Below, in pieces: positions 15,498 through 24,243 of a stretch of 32,052 nucleotides of DNA. The number at the start of each line of letters is the position of its first letter. The first letter of the stretch is position 1. A program made the translations under genes and the position numbers. The notes beneath the pieces are model-generated. The model was not told the origin of the DNA. It saw only the letters and a program-made list of their open reading frames with translations, and searched no databases. Origin of the DNA: an uncultured Veillonella sp. (GTDB lineage: Bacteria > Bacillota > Negativicutes > Veillonellales > Veillonellaceae); the NCBI GenBank assembly GCA_934202095.1, contig CAKPXN010000017.1:1-32052 (forward strand), read 5' to 3'.

Positions 15498-16592
15498 TTA
15501 TTTACCATCCTTCATATAAAAATCTTTATACCATGTTGCAAAACGTCTTAAACCTTCTCGAAGTGTTGTACTTGGTTTAAATCCAAAATCCGCTTCTAAA
15601 GCAGATGTATCCGCGTAGGTAATAGGTACATCACCTGGTTGCATAGCAACGAGTTCCTTATGGCGTTCCATATTAAAGTCCGCTGGTAACACACCAACAG
15701 CTATTAACTCTTCCCCTAAAATCGTCACAAAATCCAATAAATTTTCAGGGCTATTATTACCGATGTTATAAATAGCATATGGTGGCACTGGTAATCCATC
15801 AGCGCCATTTCTTCGTTCTGGAGCCACTTGCATAACCTTATACACACCTTCAACAATATCGTCTATGTAGGTAAAATCACGTTTACAATTACCATAATTA
15901 AAAATTTTGATGACTTCACCTTTGCGTAATGTATTGGTAAATCCAAAGTACGCCATATCTGGACGACCAGCTGGTCCATAAACGGTAAAGAATCGAAGAC
16001 CTGTACTCGGTATGTTATATAACTTGGCATAGGAATAAGCTAATAATTCATTGGATTTTTTCGTAGCCGCATATAAGGAAACAGGATTATCCACTTGGTC
16101 ATCAGTAGAATACGGAATCTTTTTGTTCGATCCATATACGGATGAAGATGATGCATATACAAGATGTTCTACACCCTTTGTACCATTATCATAGGAATGA
16201 CGACAACATTCTAAAATATTGTAAAACCCAATAATATTTGATTCTATATACGCATCTGGATTGGTAATAGAATATCGTACACCCGCCTGTGCAGCTAAAT
16301 TAACAACTACATCGGGTTTATATTCTTCAAAAATAGATTGTAAGAATTCTTTATCTGCTATATTCCCCTTCTTAAATATCCATTGATTACCATTGTCTCT
16401 CAAGGACTCAATCTGTTGTAATCTATACTCTTTTAAACTAACATCATAGTAATCATTAACAGAATCGATACCTATGATACAACTACTTTCAACATTTTTA
16501 AGAAGCGACATAACAAGATTGGCGCCTACGAATCCTGCTGCACCAGTGATAAGAATTACCTTGTTATGTAATGATACATTTTGTAAAAGCAT
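15498..16592 (-). CDS. UDP-glucuronate 4-epimerase (CapI/LpsL type)
   Basis: An extended SDR of 364 residues that probably converts UDP-glucuronate to UDP-galacturonate. It has the GAAGFVG NAD loop (17-23), LAAQAGVRYS (99-108), catalytic Ser150/Ser151, and the Tyr174-Lys178 pair (YAATK). The GPAGRPDMA and CKRDFTYIDD segments are characteristic of UDP-GlcA epimerases rather than GalE. A ribosome site AAAGGAAAGG precedes the ATG. The gene is immediately upstream of ugd, which supplies its substrate. Confidence 0.9.
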   Translation of the reverse strand: MLLQNVSLHNKVILITGAAGFVGANLVMSLLKNVESSCIIGIDSVNDYYDVSLKEYRLQQIESLRDNGNQWIFKKGNIADKEFLQSIFEEYKPDVVVNLAAQAGVRYSITNPDAYIESNIIGFYNILECCRHSYDNGTKGVEHLVYASSSSVYGSNKKIPYSTDDQVDNPVSLYAATKKSNELLAYSYAKLYNIPSTGLRFFTVYGPAGRPDMAYFGFTNTLRKGEVIKIFNYGNCKRDFTYIDDIVEGVYKVMQVAPERRNGADGLPVPPYAIYNIGNNSPENLLDFVTILGEELIAVGVLPADFNMERHKELVAMQPGDVPITYADTSALEADFGFKPSTTLREGLRRFATWYKDFYMKDGK

Positions 16593-16607
16593 ACTCTGTC
16601 CTTTCCT

Positions 16608-18059
16608 TTAGGAACGCCTTAATCTCGTTAAAACGCTATCCCATATTTTCGTAAGCACAACTCTCTCCGTTGGAAATAGATACAACACAACAAGATACGA
16701 AATGAGACTGACAAATATACAGAAAATCGTCCAAATCATACTAGTATATACATGCAATAGAACATAAGAGCCTACACCTACAATGGCGGAGGTGATGATA
16801 TAGGTTTTAATATTGCTAATAACATTCCACGCATTCATCTTTACATAAACTGCTAAAAGATATAGAAGCACAGCAATCATTTGAACCCGTACTATCGACC
16901 TGGCATATACAAATGTAGTGAAATCATATTGAACACATATATATATAACTGGTATTAATACGATGAGATGCGCCATCTGTGCCAGGAATGAAATATTAGG
17001 CATTCCTTTTGCACGAAATGCTTCTGATATCAAATAAGATATAGCCGTCACTAAAGATGAGCTTAATGCCCAAGACCCTAGTACTATACCAGCTAATTTC
17101 CACTGTGGTCCCAATAATATTTGTACAATAAAATCTTGGTATACAAACATGCCCACACCTAAGGGAACCAAGAACAACGCCATATATCGTTGAAAGGTAA
17201 AAAACGTTTTTTCAAACTCCACCTTATTATGCTGATGCCGTGATAAGGCAGAGAATAAAACCGGAGCCATCGACGAAGTAGCAATAGCCATTACCGTAGT
17301 CACTATAGCAGTTGGCATTTTATACATACCAAGATAATAAGCATTTAAAAAATGGCTAATAATAAAGGTATCTATCCATGCAGTGAGCCATATGGAGAAA
17401 GCCTCTGCCAACGACCACGCACTAAAGCTAAACATATTACGAAACACTTGATATGAAAAATAAATTGATATCAACTTTTCTTGTCGTATACAAAGTGCGA
17501 TAGCCGTAAAGAGTTGTGCCGCTAATAGGCCTGCAATCAATGCCCAATAATCAAATCCTGCTAACGCCATTGGTATGGATACGAATAAAGGCGTAATGAT
17601 AGTAATCATCCGTATACTTAAGAGAAATTTAAAGTTAAAACTTCTCCTATACATTGCCATTTGAATGCTACTAAATGCACTTAAGGGCAACATGGTTCCC
17701 ATTACGGCTAAAGGAATACCTAACCCATCATTTCCTACTAGTGATGCTAAATCATCACGCCACACAATGATGGCGATCCAGAGAATCATAGCAAGCACGA
17801 TATTTGAAATGAATGCGACGCTAACACTCTTCTGTTTATCTTCTTCACTTTCAAATTCGTATTGAACAAGGAATTTTTGGAAACCTGCATCTGCTAACAT
17901 TTCCGCAAAGGAAATAACCATCATAATGGTCGCTAAAATACCAAATGCTGTAGGGGCTAATATATGTGCCAATATGATATTTGTAATTGGTGTAATAAGC
18001 TTCGCTAAGACCTCAGTTATAAGGGACCACTTAGCAGCAGCTACAACTTTAGTATCCAT
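16608..18059 (-). CDS. wzx: Wzx-type polysaccharide flippase (MOP superfamily)
   Basis: A 483-residue protein with about 12-14 hydrophobic helices, of the polysaccharide transport (PST/WzxC-like) branch. It starts AAKWSLITEVLAKLITPITN, followed by the usual HILAPTAFGILAT segment. It would move undecaprenyl-linked repeat units across the inner membrane for Wzy. It follows capA by 16 bases and precedes the epimerase by 15. Substrate specificity cannot be read from the sequence. Confidence 0.88.
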   Translation of the reverse strand: MDTKVVAAAKWSLITEVLAKLITPITNIILAHILAPTAFGILATIMMVISFAEMLADAGFQKFLVQYEFESEEDKQKSVSVAFISNIVLAMILWIAIIVWRDDLASLVGNDGLGIPLAVMGTMLPLSAFSSIQMAMYRRSFNFKFLLSIRMITIITPLFVSIPMALAGFDYWALIAGLLAAQLFTAIALCIRQEKLISIYFSYQVFRNMFSFSAWSLAEAFSIWLTAWIDTFIISHFLNAYYLGMYKMPTAIVTTVMAIATSSMAPVLFSALSRHQHNKVEFEKTFFTFQRYMALFLVPLGVGMFVYQDFIVQILLGPQWKLAGIVLGSWALSSSLVTAISYLISEAFRAKGMPNISFLAQMAHLIVLIPVIYICVQYDFTTFVYARSIVRVQMIAVLLYLLAVYVKMNAWNVISNIKTYIITSAIVGVGSYVLLHVYTSMIWTIFCIFVSLISYLVVLYLFPTERVVLTKIWDSVLTRLRRS

Positions 18060-18075
18060 ATAAATTCTGATCCAT

Positions 18076-19215
18076 TTACTTCCGATTTATATTCTTTAAA
18101 CCTTGTAAAAACAATTCATGATGTGCTTCACAAGAAAGATAATTTTGTATTGCTAAGTAACTCGTTTTGCCTAACAATAAACGTACTAGCTTACGATTAC
18201 ATAAGAGGTTAATAGCTTTCACAATCCATGTACGTCCTATAAATTCACGCAAATAGCGATTAATATGTGTATCCGCAAAATGTTTATAATTTTCATATAC
18301 AAAATGAGGATTCTTAATATCGTCTGTTAATTGGTTGTACATTTGCATAACATTCTTAGCATGTTCATCAGATGATACTATAACTCCCTCATCTGTACGA
18401 GTTATTGGAATTTCACGAATAAGGAATTCATTTCCATCAATAGTTAGTTCTATAATTATAGAATCAGCAACTATGTGTGGTAAATTATCGAAATACTCTG
18501 TTTTAAATACAAAGCTCCCTTGGCCATAGATAATTGTGCCATCTTTATAATCTTCTCTAGCACCTATGCAATGACTATGTTGACAAAGAACTAAAGAAGC
18601 ACCTTTTTCGACAAACTTACGACAATATCGTTGCAACATTGGTGATGGATACCTATAAAACTCTTTACCTCCGTGATACAGTACAACTACGTAATCACAT
18701 TGTTCTTTAAGTTTTTGTACATCATCAAAGCTTTCAAGTACATCAAAAGGATTTGCCCCTGCACTATGCATGGTAGCACTAGAAAACTCATTTTCTGTGC
18801 ACATATAAATACCTAACCGTATACCATCTTTAGTAAATATATACGGTTTTTTTGCCTCGTTTACATCATTGCCCGCTCCGCAATATGCTATATTAGCTTG
18901 TGTCAATACATGTATTGTAGATTCAAGACCTTCAAACCCTTGATCATAAGAATGATTATTGGCCAGACCAAGTAACAAAGAAGGAATTGCCTTAAATCCA
19001 TTGATTGTTTTTCTAGGAGACTTTAAATTATGGCCAAATTTATCAATTGGTGTATCGGTATCTGTAAGTGGGACCTCTAAGTTAAACACATTTAAATCAG
19101 CCTCACATAACATGTTGTATAGTTGCGTTCCAATAATAGATTCCATATCACCATTTTCGAATAAAATCCGATTTACGTCTGTAGGAACAAAATCAGCTCC
19201 GATGTATACCTTCAA
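18076..19215 (-). CDS. CapA-family protein (metallophosphatase-like)
   Basis: Matches the CapA/PgsA family, calcineurin-like proteins named for poly-gamma-glutamate capsule synthesis. In 379-residue numbering the metal-site elements are Asp8 (IGAD), Asn45-Glu47 (NLEVP), Asn86-Asn87-His88 (ANNHSYD), His181 (YHGGKE), and His213-His215 (CQHSHC). There is no signal peptide or obvious membrane helix, unlike many CapA proteins, so it may be cytosolic. The start is uncertain: both in-frame candidates are TTG. The one at 19215 gives LKVYIGAD and has GAGTGG upstream; that at 19245 has a poor site. It overlaps the TupA-like gene. No PgsB or PgsC homologue is in the window. Confidence 0.8.
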   Translation of the reverse strand: MKVYIGADFVPTDVNRILFENGDMESIIGTQLYNMLCEADLNVFNLEVPLTDTDTPIDKFGHNLKSPRKTINGFKAIPSLLLGLANNHSYDQGFEGLESTIHVLTQANIAYCGAGNDVNEAKKPYIFTKDGIRLGIYMCTENEFSSATMHSAGANPFDVLESFDDVQKLKEQCDYVVVLYHGGKEFYRYPSPMLQRYCRKFVEKGASLVLCQHSHCIGAREDYKDGTIIYGQGSFVFKTEYFDNLPHIVADSIIIELTIDGNEFLIREIPITRTDEGVIVSSDEHAKNVMQMYNQLTDDIKNPHFVYENYKHFADTHINRYLREFIGRTWIVKAINLLCNRKLVRLLLGKTSYLAIQNYLSCEAHHELFLQGLKNINRK

Positions 19216-20125
19216 GATGTAACCACTCTCCCATTTTGTAATCAAACTCCATTGGTTCTATCTTTATAAATCCTGCGCCAGGGTATAAGGTTAATTCCCC
19301 AACATATAAACGATGATTAACATCATAAAAATCAACTCGTAAAAAGGGATAGTCCTTCGTTAATTTCTTACATAACGATATCATTTCCTCATAATGAGGC
19401 GGTTTTTCAAAGGTTCTATTCGAAGGCTCATAATGAAGAATGGAAAGATTGATATAGTTCCAATCAACATCATAATAATTCATACGTGTACCACCTTTGG
19501 AAAAGCGTTCAGAACAAACTACAGTTAGTTTTGGTTCACCGTGAAAGGAATATATCTTATAGTCTAATAAATCCGCACTCCCTAGCTCATCTATATATGG
19601 TTCTGCTAAAATGCGTCGTTTCACATTCTTATAAGGCCATTCACGAGCTATTAGATAAAAATCCCGCTGTAAAGACATATTTATAATTCGACGTGCTCCT
19701 TCTTTGTCAAATTTAGATTTATCTTTACAAATGACAATTCCTCCACTATCGTGGGTGCATTTTAAAACAAACTGATTAGGCAATGCTTCAAAATCAATTT
19801 CATCAAAAGAGTCCCATACACCTAAATTAGGAATGATGTATTTGGAGTCTATCCTATCAGCCAAATAATTTTTTGCTTCATATTTATCAACCATAGTTGT
19901 ATATATTGGCTTTCGATCATAAAGCTTCATCCATTGCATTTTTTCACTAAATGTCTTTGGATCATCTAAATTTAATGGATATCCCATGTATTTAGGAAAT
20001 ATCTTTCGTAGAAATGCTTCATCACTTAGAGAATTATAGACACCCATTTTTATCATCGCTCGCAAACGATAGTGAGGGTCGGAGATGAATCGTTTTCCTT
20101 TATTTAGTATTTTTTGTAGGCTCAT
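19193..20125 (-). CDS. TupA-like ATP-grasp protein
   Basis: A 310-residue protein resembling the TupA-like ATP-grasp family, named after a teichuronopeptide gene of an alkaliphilic Bacillus and often mislabelled glycosyltransferase. Visible family features include the DDPKTFSEKMQW segment (54-65), DKYEAKNYL, FVLKCTHDSGG (117-130), AEPYI, LLDYKIYSF(H)GEP, and RVDFYDV with ELTLYPGAG near the C-terminus. ATP-grasp enzymes usually join a carboxylate to an amine, so it may add an amino acid or amine to a uronic acid in the polymer. It overlaps wzy by 26 bases and capA by at least 23. Confidence 0.8.
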   Translation of the reverse strand: MSLQKILNKGKRFISDPHYRLRAMIKMGVYNSLSDEAFLRKIFPKYMGYPLNLDDPKTFSEKMQWMKLYDRKPIYTTMVDKYEAKNYLADRIDSKYIIPNLGVWDSFDEIDFEALPNQFVLKCTHDSGGIVICKDKSKFDKEGARRIINMSLQRDFYLIAREWPYKNVKRRILAEPYIDELGSADLLDYKIYSFHGEPKLTVVCSERFSKGGTRMNYYDVDWNYINLSILHYEPSNRTFEKPPHYEEMISLCKKLTKDYPFLRVDFYDVNHRLYVGELTLYPGAGFIKIEPMEFDYKMGEWLHLEGIHRS

Positions 20126-21350
20126 GTAACTCCCCCCTTCTAGAACGTAAAATTTGTACCTCCATATAAAATAACATCATGTAAAAATAAGTACTTTTAC
20201 TTTCATAGGAAACCAAGCCCATATCCATAACTAATTGGGACATAAGTAATATAAATACCATGACATATTCATTGCTGTGGAAATCATGATATCGAATCAT
20301 GTTATATACGAGATACACATACATCGAGTAATACGTAACCACACCGATAATACCCGTGCCCGCCAATAACTCGATGTAATTATTGTGAAGGTAATAATTT
20401 TCTCTACCGAAAATAGAATATGTATATACCGCTGGATTATTAACACCAACGCCTATAATCGGAGACTGATGAAATAGATCCCAACCTATATCCACTAAGG
20501 CCATACGAACAATAGCAGATGAGTCACCCCCAGTACCGGTGAAAGCATCTACCATAGAACTCATACGTTCTAAGACTTCACTGAAGATTGGCACTTGGAG
20601 AATTCCTATAAATGCAATAATAACGATTCCTAAGTACGCCACCAATTTAGCTAAGGAGTTAACAATATTGTTACTGCGAAAGCTTTTAAATACAAATAGT
20701 AAAACAATGCCTATAACGACAAATACCAATGCCTTCCGACTACCCGTGGCCGCTAATATACCTAATGTTGGCAATGCTATAATGTTCCACCACCGAGGCT
20801 TATCATACATCATGTAATATACGGTCATAACGATGGCATTAGCTCCTAGCAAACCTACGGTATTCGCATTTAACGCATCATTAGCAATACGAGCTGATGA
20901 TGAAAGTACATTGATAAAATAGTCAAGTCCATAGTAATACACTGTATAAAAACAGACGATATATCCTGTCCACATACCAATTTTTAGCAATGAATCAACA
21001 GATTTTTCTCGCTGAAAGCACATATAGAGAACAATGAGCATGCAAAATATTTTTACAATATCAAAACTTCTACTCAGGGCTACAGACGAATCAAGAGCAG
21101 TTAGGGAACTTAGATAGCAAGCACCTATGAATAACAACATATACATATGCATCCATGTAAACGACAATGTAATGCGTCCTTGATCTCTAACGAGATAACA
21201 TAGAATCAATCCAAACAAGCATACAAATAATACATATGCTCCGTAATCTGCATCACCGAGGGCAAATGATATGGTTAATGAAAGTACGAGAAATACTAAT
21301 GTTATAAGCCATATAAGACGGTTGGAAATGGCTGTAATATTTAATTTCAA
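20100..21350 (-). CDS. wzy: Wzy-type polymerase / O-antigen ligase family protein
   Basis: A 416-residue membrane protein with about 10-12 hydrophobic segments and a large outer loop in the C-terminal half. The loop and following helix contain SAIVRMAL, SPIIGVGVNNP and LHNNYIELLAGTGIIG, the hallmark of the O-antigen ligase/polymerase (Wzy_C) family. In a cluster with Wzx and Wzz it most likely polymerises repeat units on the outer face of the inner membrane rather than ligating to lipid A. It overlaps the TupA-like gene. Confidence 0.87.
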   Translation of the reverse strand: MKLNITAISNRLIWLITLVFLVLSLTISFALGDADYGAYVLFVCLFGLILCYLVRDQGRITLSFTWMHMYMLLFIGACYLSSLTALDSSVALSRSFDIVKIFCMLIVLYMCFQREKSVDSLLKIGMWTGYIVCFYTVYYYGLDYFINVLSSSARIANDALNANTVGLLGANAIVMTVYYMMYDKPRWWNIIALPTLGILAATGSRKALVFVVIGIVLLFVFKSFRSNNIVNSLAKLVAYLGIVIIAFIGILQVPIFSEVLERMSSMVDAFTGTGGDSSAIVRMALVDIGWDLFHQSPIIGVGVNNPAVYTYSIFGRENYYLHNNYIELLAGTGIIGVVTYYSMYVYLVYNMIRYHDFHSNEYVMVFILLMSQLVMDMGLVSYESKSTYFYMMLFYMEVQILRSRRGELHEPTKNTK

Positions 21351-21398
21351 TACTGTCCCTCTTCTCTCAATATATGTACATCACAACACAAACTGACC

Positions 21399-22466
21399 TT
21401 ATAGAATATCAATCCATCGTTTAGCAATTTTACTGAGCGGGAACGTATCTCGCACCTTAATTGCCTCCGTAGATATACGTTTGGCTAACTCAGGATTTCC
21501 TAAGATGGATTTCATTTTTTCATACATCGTTTTCGTATCACCTACAGGAACAAGCAACCCATTAACACCGTCCTGAATGACCATGCGTGCACCGCCTACG
21601 GGACAGTCTGTAACAACTACAGGCAATCCCATGCCCATAGCTTCTAACATAGAGTTGGATATGCCTTCAAAGTCAGATGATGACACAAACATTGTACATG
21701 GACGTTCTTGTTCCAAAATATCAGATGCAAAACCAGGTAAAAGAACTCTATCAGTTAATCCTAAATTTGCAATTTGTTGTCGAAGTTCAGCTTCTAAAAC
21801 ACCTTGACCATATATGACAAGTTTATAGTCCTTAAACTCGTCAGCTAGCATACTAAATGCATTAATCATCATGGGTAAATTTTTCTGTGGATGCAATCGA
21901 CAGGCGGTTACAATAATCTTTTGACGTTCCCCTTCATAAGGTTCCGGTAAATTACCATTAATAGGGTTTGGAATGATATGCCCACGGCTTTGTATAGACT
22001 TGGAAAAATATGATTTTGCATCTTCCGTTTGAAATACGATGGCATCAGCAAAGCGAAACGCAAAATCTCGCAACATCTGTTGGTATTTTCCTACAGGAAC
22101 CTTACGCGGATTATTTCGCTCAGAAAACACCATGCGATTGTTTACAAACCACGAACTGATTGCCAAAATAAAGCTAGACGCACTTAAAAATGATAAACAT
22201 GTCGCATTTGGTCGTCGTTTTAATATTCCCACAAGAGCTTTTATCTCTTGTAAAAAACGAATGATTTTATTGGAACTCGTCGTATGTATTTGAATTTGCT
22301 CAATTCCCTCCGGCAATGCATATTCTGTACCATACCGATTAGGGCTTGTTTGAATGACTGTAATTGTATGTCCATCATGATGCCATTGTCGTGCTAATTC
22401 TGTTAAAATTCGTTCGGCTCCATCATTACCAAGAGATATGGTAACAATTATAATTTCTTTACCCAT
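21399..22466 (-). CDS. GT4-family glycosyltransferase
   Basis: A GT-B fold retaining glycosyltransferase of 355 residues from the chosen start (MGKEIIIVTISLGNDGAER). It has the N-terminal glycine-rich acceptor loop, TACRLHPQKN in the middle, GFASDILE, and the EGISNSMLE (EX7E) donor motif. The frame is open 15 codons further to 22511, but AGAGGAG lies before the ATG at 22466, which overlaps the stop of the preceding SDR by 8 bases. It would add one sugar to the lipid-linked repeat unit; donor and acceptor unknown. It is the only clear classical glycosyltransferase in the cluster. Confidence 0.9.
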   Translation of the reverse strand: MGKEIIIVTISLGNDGAERILTELARQWHHDGHTITVIQTSPNRYGTEYALPEGIEQIQIHTTSSNKIIRFLQEIKALVGILKRRPNATCLSFLSASSFILAISSWFVNNRMVFSERNNPRKVPVGKYQQMLRDFAFRFADAIVFQTEDAKSYFSKSIQSRGHIIPNPINGNLPEPYEGERQKIIVTACRLHPQKNLPMMINAFSMLADEFKDYKLVIYGQGVLEAELRQQIANLGLTDRVLLPGFASDILEQERPCTMFVSSSDFEGISNSMLEAMGMGLPVVVTDCPVGGARMVIQDGVNGLLVPVGDTKTMYEKMKSILGNPELAKRISTEAIKVRDTFPLSKIAKRWIDIL

Positions 22467-23526
22467 ATAGCCGCTCCTCTTTGATATATTCAGCCAGACG
22501 CATATACGCATCCTTCATCGTTACCTGTGGTTCCCATGATAGATTACGCATCTTCCTAGAATTCAAAAACATATGAACTGTAGGTGCATAACCAAAGGAG
22601 GATACATTTTCTGGAATATCGAAGACGACGGAAATCTTATCGTTCCCCACATGGCACGCTACCAAGTTAGCGATACTAGCAATACTACGTGTTTCCTCAT
22701 CATGGCACACATTATAAGCTTCCCCGACTTCACCATTGGTCATCAGGATGATAATGGCACGTACCACATCCGTAATGTAACAGAAGTTGGACATGGAATC
22801 GCCCTTAGTATGAAGGATAATATCACGACCATCCAAGGCATGTTGTGTGAACTGCATAAACACCCGATTATCATCTAACGGTACACCAGCGCCGAACGTC
22901 TGCGCAAGGCGAGCGATTTTAACAGGGACACCAAATTCAACAGCATAGGATTTACAATAACATTCGCACATACGCTTACTTTCAGAATAGGAACTACGAA
23001 CGTTTAGATGATCTAAATACCCAATGCGATCCTCCGTCATAACTTGACCAGATTCATAGGGGATACCATACTGTTCCATGCTCGATAGATATACCATGCC
23101 TAAAATCTGTTGTTCTTTTCCTAGTTCCAACATACGCTCCGTACCATGTATCGATGTACGAATCGTATCCACTGGGTGTTCTACAAAGTATTTGGATTTT
23201 GTAGGAGCTGCACCATGCATAATATAGTCGCAGGCTACATCTAGAGAGTCTATCGGAGTATCCACAAATGTTATTGCTTGTGAATCTAAAATATCCACAA
23301 ACATACGATGAGCCTTTTCTGTATTGCGCACATGGCACATGACATGTAATGAAAGATGATAGGCATCATTAGCAGCTACTAATGAACGAGCCACCATAGA
23401 ACCAATCAAACCTGTAGCACCTGTGACTAGTATTGTCTTGCCTTGAAAAGCCTTAAATATATGAGAATCCTCTATAATTTCTTGTATGTCTCGTTCAACA
23501 ACTGTATTAATTGCCCTCACCTCCAC
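22459..23526 (-). CDS. Extended SDR NAD-dependent epimerase/dehydratase
   Basis: A 355-residue extended short-chain dehydrogenase. The NAD loop is TGATGLIG near residues 35-42, preceded by a 30-residue N-terminal extension. The catalytic serine segment reads YLSSMEQYG instead of the common SSSEVYG, and YSESK gives the Tyr/Lys pair. It overlaps the cytidylyltransferase gene by 20 bases and sits with licD, so it may make or modify the substrate that is CDP-activated. The start is unclear: GTG at 23526 is used here, but a strong GGAGGTGAGGG lies inside codons 1-5, which would favour initiation near codon 6 (ATT). Confidence 0.82.
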   Translation of the reverse strand: MEVRAINTVVERDIQEIIEDSHIFKAFQGKTILVTGATGLIGSMVARSLVAANDAYHLSLHVMCHVRNTEKAHRMFVDILDSQAITFVDTPIDSLDVACDYIMHGAAPTKSKYFVEHPVDTIRTSIHGTERMLELGKEQQILGMVYLSSMEQYGIPYESGQVMTEDRIGYLDHLNVRSSYSESKRMCECYCKSYAVEFGVPVKIARLAQTFGAGVPLDDNRVFMQFTQHALDGRDIILHTKGDSMSNFCYITDVVRAIIILMTNGEVGEAYNVCHDEETRSIASIANLVACHVGNDKISVVFDIPENVSSFGYAPTVHMFLNSRKMRNLSWEPQVTMKDAYMRLAEYIKEERLYG

Positions 23527-24226
23527 GTTCTCTATTTTTCAATATACCTGTAAACATATAGTAATCTGATGGAGTCGTAATCTTAATATTCTCTGGTTCG
23601 CCCCATACAGGATATAATGGGTATCCATAATGCATCATCATAGATGCAGAGTCGATAAAATCATGAATTCCTTCAGCTATTGATGTATCATGAACTGAAA
23701 GAATATCAACGAGCCTAAAACTTTGAGGCGCTTTTGCCATCAAACATTGTTGACGATTTAAAATCGTCTTTATTTCTCCATCATCAGTAACCATAACCGT
23801 TTCAATAGCAGGAGTTACCGTAATGGCACTCCCCTTTGTTTCAACAGATCGTATATTTCTAACAATGGTAGATCGATCAACTAAAGGTCGTACACCATCA
23901 TGAATGAGTACTGTTATATCATCAACACCATATAATCGTTTCACTTCAAGCAAACCATTATATTGGGAGTCTAGAGCAGTTTCGCCACCAGGAACAATAG
24001 ATACAATCTTTTGAAGTCCTTCTTTTGCAATCAGTGCTTTTGTATAATCCATCCAGTCTGCCTTACATACTAATACAATGCTATCAATGAGTTGTTCTTC
24101 TTCAAAGATAGATAATGTTTGTATTAGTATAGGCTTGCCATTCCATTCAAGGAATTGCTTTGGCATTTTGTCATTTTTCATACGGGATCCTACGCCACCA
24201 GCAAATATAACTGCTATTCTTTTCAT
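23507..24226 (-). CDS. IspD/TarI-family cytidylyltransferase
   Basis: A 239-residue nucleotidyltransferase of the IspD/TarI family. The signature loop AGGVGSRM (9-16) with Lys20-Met-Pro-Lys binds CTP; VPGGETALDSQYNGL, IHDGVRPL and the late ENIKITTPSD are all present. IspD acts in isoprenoid synthesis, TarI makes CDP-ribitol. Its place between licD and an SDR favours a CDP-alditol or similar donor (for example CDP-ribitol) for surface decoration. It starts 17 bases after licD and its end overlaps the SDR start. Substrate is inferred from context. Confidence 0.87.
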   Translation of the reverse strand: MKRIAVIFAGGVGSRMKNDKMPKQFLEWNGKPILIQTLSIFEEEQLIDSIVLVCKADWMDYTKALIAKEGLQKIVSIVPGGETALDSQYNGLLEVKRLYGVDDITVLIHDGVRPLVDRSTIVRNIRSVETKGSAITVTPAIETVMVTDDGEIKTILNRQQCLMAKAPQSFRLVDILSVHDTSIAEGIHDFIDSASMMMHYGYPLYPVWGEPENIKITTPSDYYMFTGILKNRERGGEGN

Positions 24227-24243
24227 AGAACCTCCCTCATCGA

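Noticed and set aside
22467..22511. Longer GT4 frame starting at 22511
   Set aside because: The extra 15 residues lie within the SDR coding end, and an AGAGGAG ribosome site marks the ATG at 22466.
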